Below the pieces are notes generated by a model. The model was not told where the DNA came from and made no database searches. It worked only from the letters and a program-made list of their open reading frames with translations. The translations under genes and the position numbers were made by a program. This document shows, one piece after another, positions 38,121 to 46,418 of a DNA stretch of 64,000 nucleotides. Position 1 is the stretch's first letter. Each line of letters begins with the position of its first letter. Source of the stretch: CALSPH01 sp041690035 (GTDB taxonomy: Bacteria > Bacteroidota > Bacteroidia > NS11-12g > UBA955); assembly GCA_041690035.1 (NCBI GenBank), contig JBDNFC010000095.1, positions 22,356 through 86,355 on the forward strand. The letters are read 5' to 3'.

Positions 38121-40331
38121 ATGAAAAAAAAATCTTCTGCCATTTTAACAGCCCTTTTGATTAGTTTTTGCAGCCCTATTTTTACTGCTGCATTTGCAAT
38201 AACACCAACAGATAGTATTGCTGGCAAAAAATTATTGTCGTTGCAAGACATTTGGTATAGCGGAAAATTTAGTGCCAATTACCCAAACTCATTTAGAGGA
38301 TTACAAGACGGAAAATCATATATTTTGGCATCCTCACAAGACAGCATAACCACTGTAGCAAGCTATGATATTGCTTCTGGTAACAAAATAAAAAACTTAT
38401 TTAGCAATAAAAATATTATCGTAAAAAAGGCGAGGCTTGATCTGAATAATTTCGAATTGAACCAAGCTGAAAATAAAGTGATTATCAAATATAATATACA
38501 ACAAATTTATAGGCACAGTAGCACATGTAATGCGCTTGTATATGATATAAATACAGAAAAAACATACCAATTGCCAAGCGAAATTATGTACCCCTCCTTT
38601 TCACCAGATGGCAAGTATGTAGCATTTGTTCAAAAAAACAATTTATTTTTACAAGAAATTACCAACGGCAAAACATGCCAAATAACAAAAAATGGGGCAA
38701 AAGACAAAATAATTAATGGGGCTGTAGATTGGGTATATGAAGAGGAATTTGGGATGGATGTAGGTTTTTTTTGGAGTCCAAATGGAAAATTCATAAGCTA
38801 TTATAGTATGGACGAAACTAATGTACCCGCTTATTCTATGGATGTTTATGGCAGCCTATACCCCACAAAAGAAATCTGGAAGTATCCAAAAGCTGGCGAA
38901 AAAAATGCAGTAGTAGATATATTTATATTTGATGTTAAAAAAAAGAAGTCAAAAAAATGCAATACTCAATCTCAAAACGATCAATATTTACCCCGCATGG
39001 CATGGGACAACACAGGCAATTACCTGACTATCCAGCAATTAAATAGGCATCAAAACGAATTAAAAGTTCTAAAAATAAATACTGCTAATGGACAAACTAG
39101 TGTGATGTATGAAGAAAAAAACCCATTTTATATTGACATTCACGATTGGCATTGTACCCCTCAAGGACAATGGCTGCATTTGAGCGAAAAGAGTGAATTT
39201 CAGCATTTATGGCTATTTGACCCACAAAACGGGACAGATAAACAAATTACCACAGGAAATTTTGACATAGATAATTATTATGGATTTGACAATAATTTGG
39301 GCATTGCTTATTTTAATGCCGGCAAAGACAAAGCCACAGAACGTCAAATTTATTCAGTTGATATTAAATCTGCTCAATTAACTCAATTATCATTCGGAGA
39401 TGGATGGCACAATGCAACATTTATATCAGGGATGCAATACTATTTAGATTATTTTTCTAGCGCAATAAACCCAGGCAATCACACACTCTATAGCGCTAAA
39501 GGTGCGCTAATCAAAGAAATTGCAAACAATGAGAAATTAATAAAAACCTTGGTGGAATATAAATTAGGAGAGCAACATTTTGGCACATTTAAAAACAAAA
39601 ATGCTACAAATATTGATTATTGGATGCTAAAACCCAAAAACTTTGACAGCAGCAAAAAATACCCTGTATTATTTTATGTGTATGGTGGACCTGGGTATCA
39701 AACAGCAAAAAACGCTTATGGTGGTGCAAATTATTTATGGCACGAATATATCGCACAGCAAGGTTATATTATTATTACAATTAATAACACTGGCAGTGGA
39801 GCACAAGGACAAGCTTTTAAGAAAAAAACATATTTGCAGCTTGGCAATTATGAAACCCAAGATTATATAGACGCAGCAGTGCATTTTAGCAACTTTGCAT
39901 ATGTTGACAAAACACGACTTGGCGTCTGGGGCTGGAGCTATGGCGGCTACATGTCTAGTAATTGTATTAGCCGTGGTGCAGAATATTTTAAAACCGCAGT
40001 TGCTGTAGCCCCGGTAACAAACTGGAGGTATTATGATAATATTTATACTGAAAGGTATATGCGAACGCCTCAAGAAAATGCATTAGGCTATGACACTAAT
40101 TCTCCGATTAATCATATTAAAAAAATAAAAGGAAATTATTTGATTATACACGGCACTGCCGATGACAATGTGCACTTTCAGAATGCTGCAGAAATGATTT
40201 TAGCAATGAACAATGCCAATATAAAGTATGAAACTGCTATCTATCCCAATAGAAATCATGGCATTAGCGGTGGTAAAACCCGCTTGCATCTTTTTACTAA
40301 AATTACAAATTTCATAACTGAAAATTTGTAA
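38121..40331 (+). CDS. Dipeptidyl peptidase IV (S9B family)
   Basis: This serine peptidase releases Xaa-Pro dipeptides. The 736 residues have a signal peptide (ending TAAFA), an N-terminal beta-propeller (DPPIV_N; with the WVYEEEFGMD motif that binds the substrate amino end, near residue 205) and an alpha/beta-hydrolase domain. The nucleophile lies in GWSYGGYMS (about residue 608), the Asp in TADDNVH (about 680) and the His in RNHGISGG (about 711). It is exported to the periplasm or outer surface. The POT transporter genes follow on the same strand. Confidence 0.96.
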   Translation: MKKKSSAILTALLISFCSPIFTAAFAITPTDSIAGKKLLSLQDIWYSGKFSANYPNSFRGLQDGKSYILASSQDSITTVASYDIASGNKIKNLFSNKNIIVKKARLDLNNFELNQAENKVIIKYNIQQIYRHSSTCNALVYDINTEKTYQLPSEIMYPSFSPDGKYVAFVQKNNLFLQEITNGKTCQITKNGAKDKIINGAVDWVYEEEFGMDVGFFWSPNGKFISYYSMDETNVPAYSMDVYGSLYPTKEIWKYPKAGEKNAVVDIFIFDVKKKKSKKCNTQSQNDQYLPRMAWDNTGNYLTIQQLNRHQNELKVLKINTANGQTSVMYEEKNPFYIDIHDWHCTPQGQWLHLSEKSEFQHLWLFDPQNGTDKQITTGNFDIDNYYGFDNNLGIAYFNAGKDKATERQIYSVDIKSAQLTQLSFGDGWHNATFISGMQYYLDYFSSAINPGNHTLYSAKGALIKEIANNEKLIKTLVEYKLGEQHFGTFKNKNATNIDYWMLKPKNFDSSKKYPVLFYVYGGPGYQTAKNAYGGANYLWHEYIAQQGYIIITINNTGSGAQGQAFKKKTYLQLGNYETQDYIDAAVHFSNFAYVDKTRLGVWGWSYGGYMSSNCISRGAEYFKTAVAVAPVTNWRYYDNIYTERYMRTPQENALGYDTNSPINHIKKIKGNYLIIHGTADDNVHFQNAAEMILAMNNANIKYETAIYPNRNHGISGGKTRLHLFTKITNFITENL

Positions 40332-40367
40332 TTACCAAAGCCATAACTATTATTATTCACTCATTTT

Positions 40368-40451
40368 ATGGCTAAAAATAATCACCCCAAAGCCCTCCCT
40401 TTTCTTTTTCTGGCAGAAATGTGGGAAAGATTTGGTTACTATTTAATGTAA
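40368..40451 (+). pseudogene. Vestigial N-terminus of a POT peptide transporter (27 codons)
   Basis: An ATG at 40368 opens a 27-codon frame whose sequence (HPKALPFLFLAEMWERFGYYLM) is nearly identical in layout to the start of the POT gene at 42364 (HPKALPYLFLSEMWERFGYY). It then ends in TAA at 40449-40451. The 239 nt from there to the next gene contain no further recognisable transporter sequence. This is the remnant of a fourth POT gene, lost by deletion or recombination between paralogues. It is too short to make a functional protein. Confidence 0.85.
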
Positions 40452-40690
40452 TGTCAATTTTATTGGTTTTATCTTAAATGGACATGTTAAAGGTTTTTCT
40501 TTCGTATTTAATTGGCAAAAAACTAAAACCTCGCATATCTTTTGTGATTAATAAAATTTTTGGCCTTTTGCAATAATCATTGATTTGCTTTTTTTGACCA
40601 CTTCGTAAGTTTAACTTTTTAAAGAAAAATATCAAACTTTCGTAACAATATGAAAATAAATATATATTATTGCCCTTTAAAAAATTATAT

Positions 40691-42265
40691 ATGAGCGAAA
40701 TATCAACTAAAAAGGGACACCCTAAAGGGCTTTATTTTTTATTCTTCACAGAAATGTGGGAACGATTTAGTTATTACGGAATGAGAGCAATCTTCATTCT
40801 GTTTATGACAAAAGTATTATTATTGAATGACTCCAATGCTTCGGAAATTTATGGCAGCTATACAGGATTGGTTTATTTAACGCCATTATTGGGCGGCTAT
40901 CTATGCGATAAATATTTAGGCAACAGACGCAGCATTGTTATTGGCGGTTTATTAATGGCATTGGGTCAATTCTTTATGTTTTTAAGTGCATCTGCGGGAG
41001 CAGAAGGAGGGGTCTCTCTAATGTGGACTGGTTTAACAGCATTAATAATTGGCAATGGATTTTTCAAACCCAATATTTCTACCATGGTTGGGCAATTATA
41101 TCCTGCCAACGACAGAAGAATAGACAGTGCCTTTACAATTTTTTATATGGGCATAAACTTAGGTGCATTCTTTTCGCCTCTAGTTTGCGGTTCAATGGAC
41201 TTTAAATGGGGTTTTCTATCAGCATGTATAGGCATGTTGCTTGGCTTGGTTGCCTTTATTTTCGGGCAAAAGAAGTATTTAATTTCTGAAGAAGGCAAGG
41301 AAATTGGCTTGCCCGTAAAAAAATTGGATGCAAAAAGTATACTAATGATTATTGGTTCTATTGGAATCATCTTTTTTATGCTAAATTTTAAACAAATGTT
41401 TAACGGTGTTTCTATAACGCTTCCTGCAATTGGCGGCCTTAACATTGGCGAAATTGATATCATTAGTTACTTTATATATGGTGCGATGATTGCAATGCCA
41501 ATCATCATTTTAACTGACAAGAGTTTAACAAAAATAGAAAATCAAAGAATATTGGTAATCTTTATCTTAGCCTTTTTTGTCATTTTCTTTTGGGGAGCTT
41601 TCGAACAAGCAGGGGCTTCATTAACACTTTTTGCAGACAGGCAAACAGATAGAACTATTTTTGGCTGGGATATGCCGGCTTCATACTTTCAATCCATAAA
41701 TCCATTAGCAGTTATAATTTTAGCTCCTATTTTTACCATTATTTGGGGATTTTTATACATTAGAAAATTAGAACCTTCCTCTCCTAAAAAAATGGCCATT
41801 GGTTTAGCATTGGTTGCTTTGGGCTATATCGTTATTGCAATTGCCGTTAAAGGAATTGGTGTAGAAGATAAAGTTTCAATGTGGTGGTTAATTGCACTTT
41901 ATGTTATCCATACAATGGGCGAATTATGTTTATCGCCAATAGGTTTATCTATGGTTTCTAAACTTGCACCTCTTAGACTTTCTTCTTTAATGATGGGTAC
42001 ATGGTTTTTAGCAAATGCAGCAGCCAATAAGTTTGCAGGCACATTAAGCGCATTAATTCCGCCAACAGCAGGAGCAGAAGCAAGCACAGAGCCTATCAAA
42101 TACCCTTCATTTATTGGTTTTCAAATCACTAATTTATATGAGTTTTTTATGTTGTTTATCATAATGACTGGCGTTGCAGCAGCAATTCTATTCCTTTTGA
42201 GTTCAAAATTGCAAAAAATGCAACACAACGATCATCTTAAAGTAATTCCTGAATTGGATAGATAA
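40691..42265 (+). CDS. POT/PTR family di-/tripeptide:proton symporter 1
   Basis: The 524-residue inner-membrane protein has about 12-14 membrane helices. The POT signatures are present: EMWERFSYYGM (ExxERFxYY, helix 1), GFFKPNISTMVG, and FYMGINLGAF in helix 5. FWGAFEQAGASLTLFADR corresponds to the second-half peptide-binding helix. The chosen ATG at 40691 starts just before the conserved region; a TTG at 40670 is possible. It ends just before an intrinsic terminator at 42298. Confidence 0.93.
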   Translation: MSEISTKKGHPKGLYFLFFTEMWERFSYYGMRAIFILFMTKVLLLNDSNASEIYGSYTGLVYLTPLLGGYLCDKYLGNRRSIVIGGLLMALGQFFMFLSASAGAEGGVSLMWTGLTALIIGNGFFKPNISTMVGQLYPANDRRIDSAFTIFYMGINLGAFFSPLVCGSMDFKWGFLSACIGMLLGLVAFIFGQKKYLISEEGKEIGLPVKKLDAKSILMIIGSIGIIFFMLNFKQMFNGVSITLPAIGGLNIGEIDIISYFIYGAMIAMPIIILTDKSLTKIENQRILVIFILAFFVIFFWGAFEQAGASLTLFADRQTDRTIFGWDMPASYFQSINPLAVIILAPIFTIIWGFLYIRKLEPSSPKKMAIGLALVALGYIVIAIAVKGIGVEDKVSMWWLIALYVIHTMGELCLSPIGLSMVSKLAPLRLSSLMMGTWFLANAAANKFAGTLSALIPPTAGAEASTEPIKYPSFIGFQITNLYEFFMLFIIMTGVAAAILFLLSSKLQKMQHNDHLKVIPELDR

Positions 42266-42297
42266 TAAACCATAAACCAAACGTAAAAAACAACTTT

Positions 42298-42334
42298 AGA
42301 AACCTCCAAGCAAAATCTTGAAGGTTTCTTTTTT
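42298..42334 (+). terminator. Intrinsic terminator after POT gene 1
   Basis: An 8-bp stem AGAAACCT/AGGTTTCT (42298-42305 with 42322-42329) is extended by CAAG/CTTG across one mismatch, with a 6-nt loop, and is followed by a run of T to 42334. It should separate POT gene 1 from the POT 2-YhcG remnant-POT 3 unit that starts at 42364. Confidence 0.85.
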
Positions 42335-42363
42335 AACAAAAAAACTAACTTATATAAAATTTT

Positions 42364-44022
42364 ATGTGGAAAAATCACCCAAAAGCCCTGCCCTATTTAT
42401 TTTTGTCCGAAATGTGGGAACGATTTGGCTATTACTTAATGATTGGCATTTTTACGCTTTATTTAAAAGATGTAGAAGCTGGATTTGCATTAACCGAAAA
42501 AGAAGCCTCCGATTTGTACGGCACATTCATAGCTTTGGTTTTTTTAACCCCTTTTGTTGGCGGATTAGTTGCCGACAGGTATTTGGGATATAAAAACTCA
42601 ATTGTTATTGGCGGAATTTTAATGGGCCTTGGATACATGCTAATGGGCATACACAGCCTAACTATGCTTTATATTTCTATGACATTTGTTATTATAGGCA
42701 ATGGATTTTTCAAACCCAATATTTCAACACTTCTTGGTAATTTTTATTCTGTAGATAAATTCAAAGACAAGAAAGACGAAGGTTATAATATTTTTTACAT
42801 GGGGATAAATATTGGTGCCTTTATTTGCAATTTTTTTGGCGCTGCCCTGCAAATAGTATTGGGTTGGAAATTTGCCTTTATGGCCGCAGGTGTGGGAATG
42901 TTTATAGGAGTTATTGTGTTTATATTAGGCGCAAAACATTATGAAGGTTTCGACCAAAAAAAGGGCGTTCAGCCTGGCGATATGCCTTTTTCAAAAATTG
43001 TGTTATTCATCCTTTTGCCTTCCGTTATTTTTGGAATAATTGGATGGTTGCTTTTTGGTGTCCAATCAGAAAGCAATCCAAACAGCTATATATTTGGCTC
43101 TGACAGCACCGATGCATTTATTTTTGCATGTATTCCTGTCATCTTTTTTTATGCCAGTTTATACTTTAAAGCAAAAGAAGAAGACAAAAGACCAATTGGT
43201 GCCTTGCTTTCTATTTTTGCCGTTGTTATTTTATTTTGGGCTGTTTTTAAACTAAATGGTTCTGCCTTAAACACATGGGCAGATAGATACACAGACAGAG
43301 CGATTACAGGCAACACTGAAGTGGTTTTTAGCAGTTTAAAATTTTCAAAACAGTTAGAATATAAAAAGGATTCAACGGAATTGTATGATGAGTCATTCAG
43401 ACTTCAAAAAGAAAACGGGAATGTGATTAAAGAGTATAATTACCCCGTTTATTTCAGAAACATTGCCCCAGAAAAACTGCCAGAAGAAGGCAGTAAAATC
43501 AGTATTTGGGCTACAAATTTGAGCCAATCTATTAATCCAGGATGGGTGATACTATTAACACCACTAATAGTTGCCTTTTTCACTTTTTTGCGCCATAGAA
43601 AAAAAGAGCCAAGCACACCAACAAAAATTGCATTGGGTTTATTAATCTCTGCACTTTCGGTTTTGGTGATGGTGGCTGCCGTAAAAATTGGCAGCAATGG
43701 AACAGAAAAAGTGAGTGTTTGGTGGCTAGTGGCCAATTATGGAATTATCACAATAGGCGAACTATTTTTAAGTCCAATGGGATTGTCTGTAGTTTCAAAA
43801 CTATCGCCCAAAAACATAACCGCGTTAATGATGGGCGGTTGGTTTTTATCAACATCAATAGGCAATAAATTAAGTGGAGTTTTAGCCAGTATGTGGGATA
43901 AATATGATAACAAAGCAGACTTCTTTTGGATAAATTTTGCCTTGTTAATGTTTGCAACCATATTGATGTTTAGCATCGTTAAAAAACTAAATGCTGTTAT
44001 GAAAGAAAAAGGCATAAAATAA
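42364..44022 (+). CDS. POT/PTR family peptide transporter 2, with a periplasmic insertion
   Basis: The 552 residues carry the POT signatures EMWERFGYYLM, GFFKPNISTLLG and FYMGINIGAFICN. In place of the second-half helix sequence of the other copies (EQAG) it has FKLNGSALNTWADRYTDRA. It then has about 80 extra polar residues (roughly 320-395; SSLKFSKQLEYKKDSTEL, YFRNIAPEKLPEEGSKIS) before helix 8. Such an insertion would lie outside the membrane on the periplasmic side and could alter substrate choice. It is followed 1 nt later by the YhcG-type remnant. Confidence 0.92.
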   Translation: MWKNHPKALPYLFLSEMWERFGYYLMIGIFTLYLKDVEAGFALTEKEASDLYGTFIALVFLTPFVGGLVADRYLGYKNSIVIGGILMGLGYMLMGIHSLTMLYISMTFVIIGNGFFKPNISTLLGNFYSVDKFKDKKDEGYNIFYMGINIGAFICNFFGAALQIVLGWKFAFMAAGVGMFIGVIVFILGAKHYEGFDQKKGVQPGDMPFSKIVLFILLPSVIFGIIGWLLFGVQSESNPNSYIFGSDSTDAFIFACIPVIFFYASLYFKAKEEDKRPIGALLSIFAVVILFWAVFKLNGSALNTWADRYTDRAITGNTEVVFSSLKFSKQLEYKKDSTELYDESFRLQKENGNVIKEYNYPVYFRNIAPEKLPEEGSKISIWATNLSQSINPGWVILLTPLIVAFFTFLRHRKKEPSTPTKIALGLLISALSVLVMVAAVKIGSNGTEKVSVWWLVANYGIITIGELFLSPMGLSVVSKLSPKNITALMMGGWFLSTSIGNKLSGVLASMWDKYDNKADFFWINFALLMFATILMFSIVKKLNAVMKEKGIK

Positions 44023-44023
44023 G

Positions 44024-44434
44024 ATGAGCCTTTTTTCTAACGACACCTTTTTTTACGCAATTCGAGAGGTTGTTTTACTTTCTCGACAAAGAGTTTTTCG
44101 AGCCGTGAACTCTGTTTTATTAGAAACATATTGGAATATTGGGAAAATTATTGTTGAAGAGGAACAGCATGGCAAAAGCAAAGCAATATATGGCTCTAAA
44201 TTATTGAAAAACCTATCAAGAGAATTGACTTTAGAGTTTGGAAAAGGTTTTGATAAAAGAAACATAAATAATATAAGAGCATTTTATAATACTTTTCCAA
44301 TTTGGAACGCATTGCGTACAGAATTATTTGGACACATTATAGCTTGCTATCTAGGATTATTATTTATGCCGAAAGAGGAAGATTTAAAACAAATTATTGA
44401 CCAAGATAAAATTAAATATAACCTAGATAGATAA
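44024..44434 (+). pseudogene. YhcG/DUF1016 protein with its nuclease core deleted
   Basis: The 136 codons begin like DUF1016 (YhcG) proteins: VVLLSRQRVFRAVNSVLLETYWNIGKIIVEEEQ and SRELTLEFGKGFDKRNINNIRAFY, a winged-helix DNA-binding-like N-terminal domain. It then jumps at about residue 105 to a short tail (LLFMPKEEDLKQIIDQDK) resembling the extreme C-terminus of the family. The PDDEXK nuclease domain of roughly 200 residues expected between them is missing, and the frame is still open, as after an in-frame deletion. It lies 1 nt after POT 2 and 5 nt before POT 3, so it may still be translated. Confidence 0.7.
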
Positions 44435-44439
44435 ATAAA

Positions 44440-45951
44440 ATGCAAACAATAGAAGAAATACAAAGCTTTGAAGGTAAATATCCAAAACAACTTTGGCATT
44501 TGTTTTTTAGCGAAATGTGGGAACGCTTTAGTTTTTACGGAATGCGCGGCATGCTCACATTTTTTATGGTCAATCAATTGTTTTTAACCGAAAAAGCAGC
44601 CAATTTACAATATGGCGCAACCCAAGCTTGGGTGTATGCTTTTACATTTATTGGCGGATTATTTGCCGATAAAATACTCGGTTTCAGAAAGTCATTGTTT
44701 TGGGGCGGTTTGTTAATGATTATTGGCAGCCTTATTCTTGCTGCGGACCCTTCTAAATTCTTTTTTATAGGCATCAGTTTCAACATCGTTGGCACAGGTT
44801 TTTTTAAGCCTAATATTTCTACAATGGTAGGCAATCTTTATAAAAATGGAGATAGCAGAAGAGATGCAGGTTTCTCCTTGTTCTATTCAGGCATCAACAT
44901 TGGCGCACTTTTAGGCGGTTATTTATGTATTTCGATAGGAAAACATGAGCTGTTTCCTTCTTTAATACCAAGTCATTTAACTTGGAATTTTGCCTTTGGA
45001 CTAGTGGCTGTTGTTATGACAATAAGCTTGCTTACTTTTATAAAGACAAGACATCATTTAGGCCCAATTGGTTTCTCGCCATTAAAACTAAATTTGGCAG
45101 AAAATAAACAAAAAAAATGGTACATATATGCCGTTTATATTGGTACTTTAGCCGTAATTCCTATCATTATGAAAATGGTTGCTAACACCCGTTACACAGA
45201 TTGGTTTATGTTCATAATTGGTCCATTTAGCTTAATTTATTTGTTTTATGAGATGTCTAAACAATCAAAACCAGAGGTTAAAAAACTATTTGCAGCACTG
45301 CTTTTCATATTATTTTCAATTGTTTTTTGGGCTATTTTCGAGCAAGCAGGTGGCTCTTTAAGTTTGTTTGCCGCCAACAATTTAAACAGCACACTTTTGG
45401 GAGTCATTAAACTAGACCCAAATGGAGTAAACAATAGCGCAAATTCATTGTTTGTTATCATTTTTGCCCCACTGTTAGGATTACTTTGGATAGGAATGAA
45501 TAAGCGAAAAATTGAGCCAAATACAGTTGTTAAGTTTGGATTTGGGTTTATTTTTCTCGGACTGGCTTTTTATATTTTTTATGCAACAAAATTCTTTGCA
45601 AATGCGCAAGGAATGACTTCGTTAGATGTATTTACATTGGCCTATTTTGTTGTAACATTTGGCGAACTTTGTTTGTCGCCTATCGGACTTTCCATTATGA
45701 CAAAATTATCTCCCGAGCGTTTGCAAGGGGTAATGATGGGCTTATGGTTTTTAGCAAGTGCTTATGGGCAATATGTGGCTGGTTTATTTGGTGCAAGCAT
45801 TGTTTCAGACAATCCAAATGCATCGTCTTTAGAAAAATTAATTGCATACACCGATGGCTACAAACAATTTGCCATTTATGCCTTAATTGCAGGCATTATA
45901 TTAATACTAATTTCTCCTTTAATGAAAAAACTGATGCAAGAAGTGAAGTAA
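44440..45951 (+). CDS. POT/PTR family peptide transporter 3
   Basis: The 503-residue polytopic membrane protein has EMWERFSFYGMRGML, GFFKPNISTMVG, FYSGINIGALLGG and FWAIFEQAGGSLSLFA, the same signature set as POT 1. It lacks the insertion of POT 2. The ATG lies 5 nt after the remnant gene. With DPP III and DPP IV upstream, the likely job is proton-driven uptake of the released dipeptides. No terminator of high quality follows. Confidence 0.93.
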   Translation: MQTIEEIQSFEGKYPKQLWHLFFSEMWERFSFYGMRGMLTFFMVNQLFLTEKAANLQYGATQAWVYAFTFIGGLFADKILGFRKSLFWGGLLMIIGSLILAADPSKFFFIGISFNIVGTGFFKPNISTMVGNLYKNGDSRRDAGFSLFYSGINIGALLGGYLCISIGKHELFPSLIPSHLTWNFAFGLVAVVMTISLLTFIKTRHHLGPIGFSPLKLNLAENKQKKWYIYAVYIGTLAVIPIIMKMVANTRYTDWFMFIIGPFSLIYLFYEMSKQSKPEVKKLFAALLFILFSIVFWAIFEQAGGSLSLFAANNLNSTLLGVIKLDPNGVNNSANSLFVIIFAPLLGLLWIGMNKRKIEPNTVVKFGFGFIFLGLAFYIFYATKFFANAQGMTSLDVFTLAYFVVTFGELCLSPIGLSIMTKLSPERLQGVMMGLWFLASAYGQYVAGLFGASIVSDNPNASSLEKLIAYTDGYKQFAIYALIAGIILILISPLMKKLMQEVK

Positions 45952-46026
45952 AATACTCATTTCAAAAATAATTTTCGAGACAATAAAACGGCAATAAAAT
46001 TAAGCATTTTCATTAGCGAAAATATT

Positions 46027-46070
46027 TTAAGCCAAAATTAGGCATTAGAGTTCTGTTTTTTTATAAAAAA
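46027..46070 (+). repeat. Imperfect direct repeat, copy 1
   Basis: TTAAGCCAAAATTAGGCATT... ending in a T-run then ATAAAAAA. It aligns with copy 2 at 46196-46236 with a 3-nt length difference and several substitutions. Origin unknown: possibly duplicated gene-end sequence left from the POT duplications. Confidence 0.4.
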
Positions 46071-46195
46071 CTATTGTGGTGTAGGCATTTCAAATATTTT
46101 GTGCTTTTCGATACTTATGAAAAAAAAAAGAACTTTTTCATAAACTCAAAGTGACCAAAATAGTGAACTACTTATTAATAACTATCGGAATAAAA

Positions 46196-46236
46196 TTAAA
46201 CCAAGATTATGCTTTAGAATTTTTTTATAAAAAAAA
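46196..46236 (+). repeat. Imperfect direct repeat, copy 2
   Basis: TTAAACCAAGATTATGCTTT... ending in a T-run then ATAAAAAA. It is the diverged partner of 46027-46070, about 169 nt away. Confidence 0.4.
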
Positions 46237-46374
46237 ATTTACTTTTTATTAACATGAGCAACGGCAATTTTTACCAGTTAAAAACATTGATTATACCCTA
46301 TTTTACAGTGCTTTTTATCACACTATCGCATCTCATATCAAAAATGAGTCAAAAAAAAATTTTTTTTATCTTTT

Positions 46375-46399
46375 GTTTAAGAAATAAAATCTCTTAAAC
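46375..46399 (-). terminator. Probable terminator of the fused E1 gene
   Basis: An 8-bp inverted repeat GTTTAAGA/TCTTAAAC with a 9-nt loop lies 20 nt past the stop codon of the E1 gene (46419). On the minus strand it is followed by AAAAGATAAAA and then a run of nine T. The stem is AU-rich, so the call is moderate. Confidence 0.4.
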
Positions 46400-46418
46400 C
46401 TGCATGTTGATTTAAAAA

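Larger units (their letters stand above)
45952..46418. other. 467-nt intergenic region between POT 3 and the convergent E1 gene
   Basis: No coding frame of note. It holds two diverged direct copies of a segment of about 44 nt (46027-46070 and 46196-46236), several A/T runs that could form weak hairpins, and a probable terminator for the E1 gene at 46375-46399. Base composition is even more AT-rich than the genes around it. Confidence 0.6.

Noticed and set aside
45669..45971. Plus-strand 100-codon frame inside POT 3
   Set aside because: It is an out-of-frame shadow of the transporter, with Cys/Trp-rich low-plausibility sequence.
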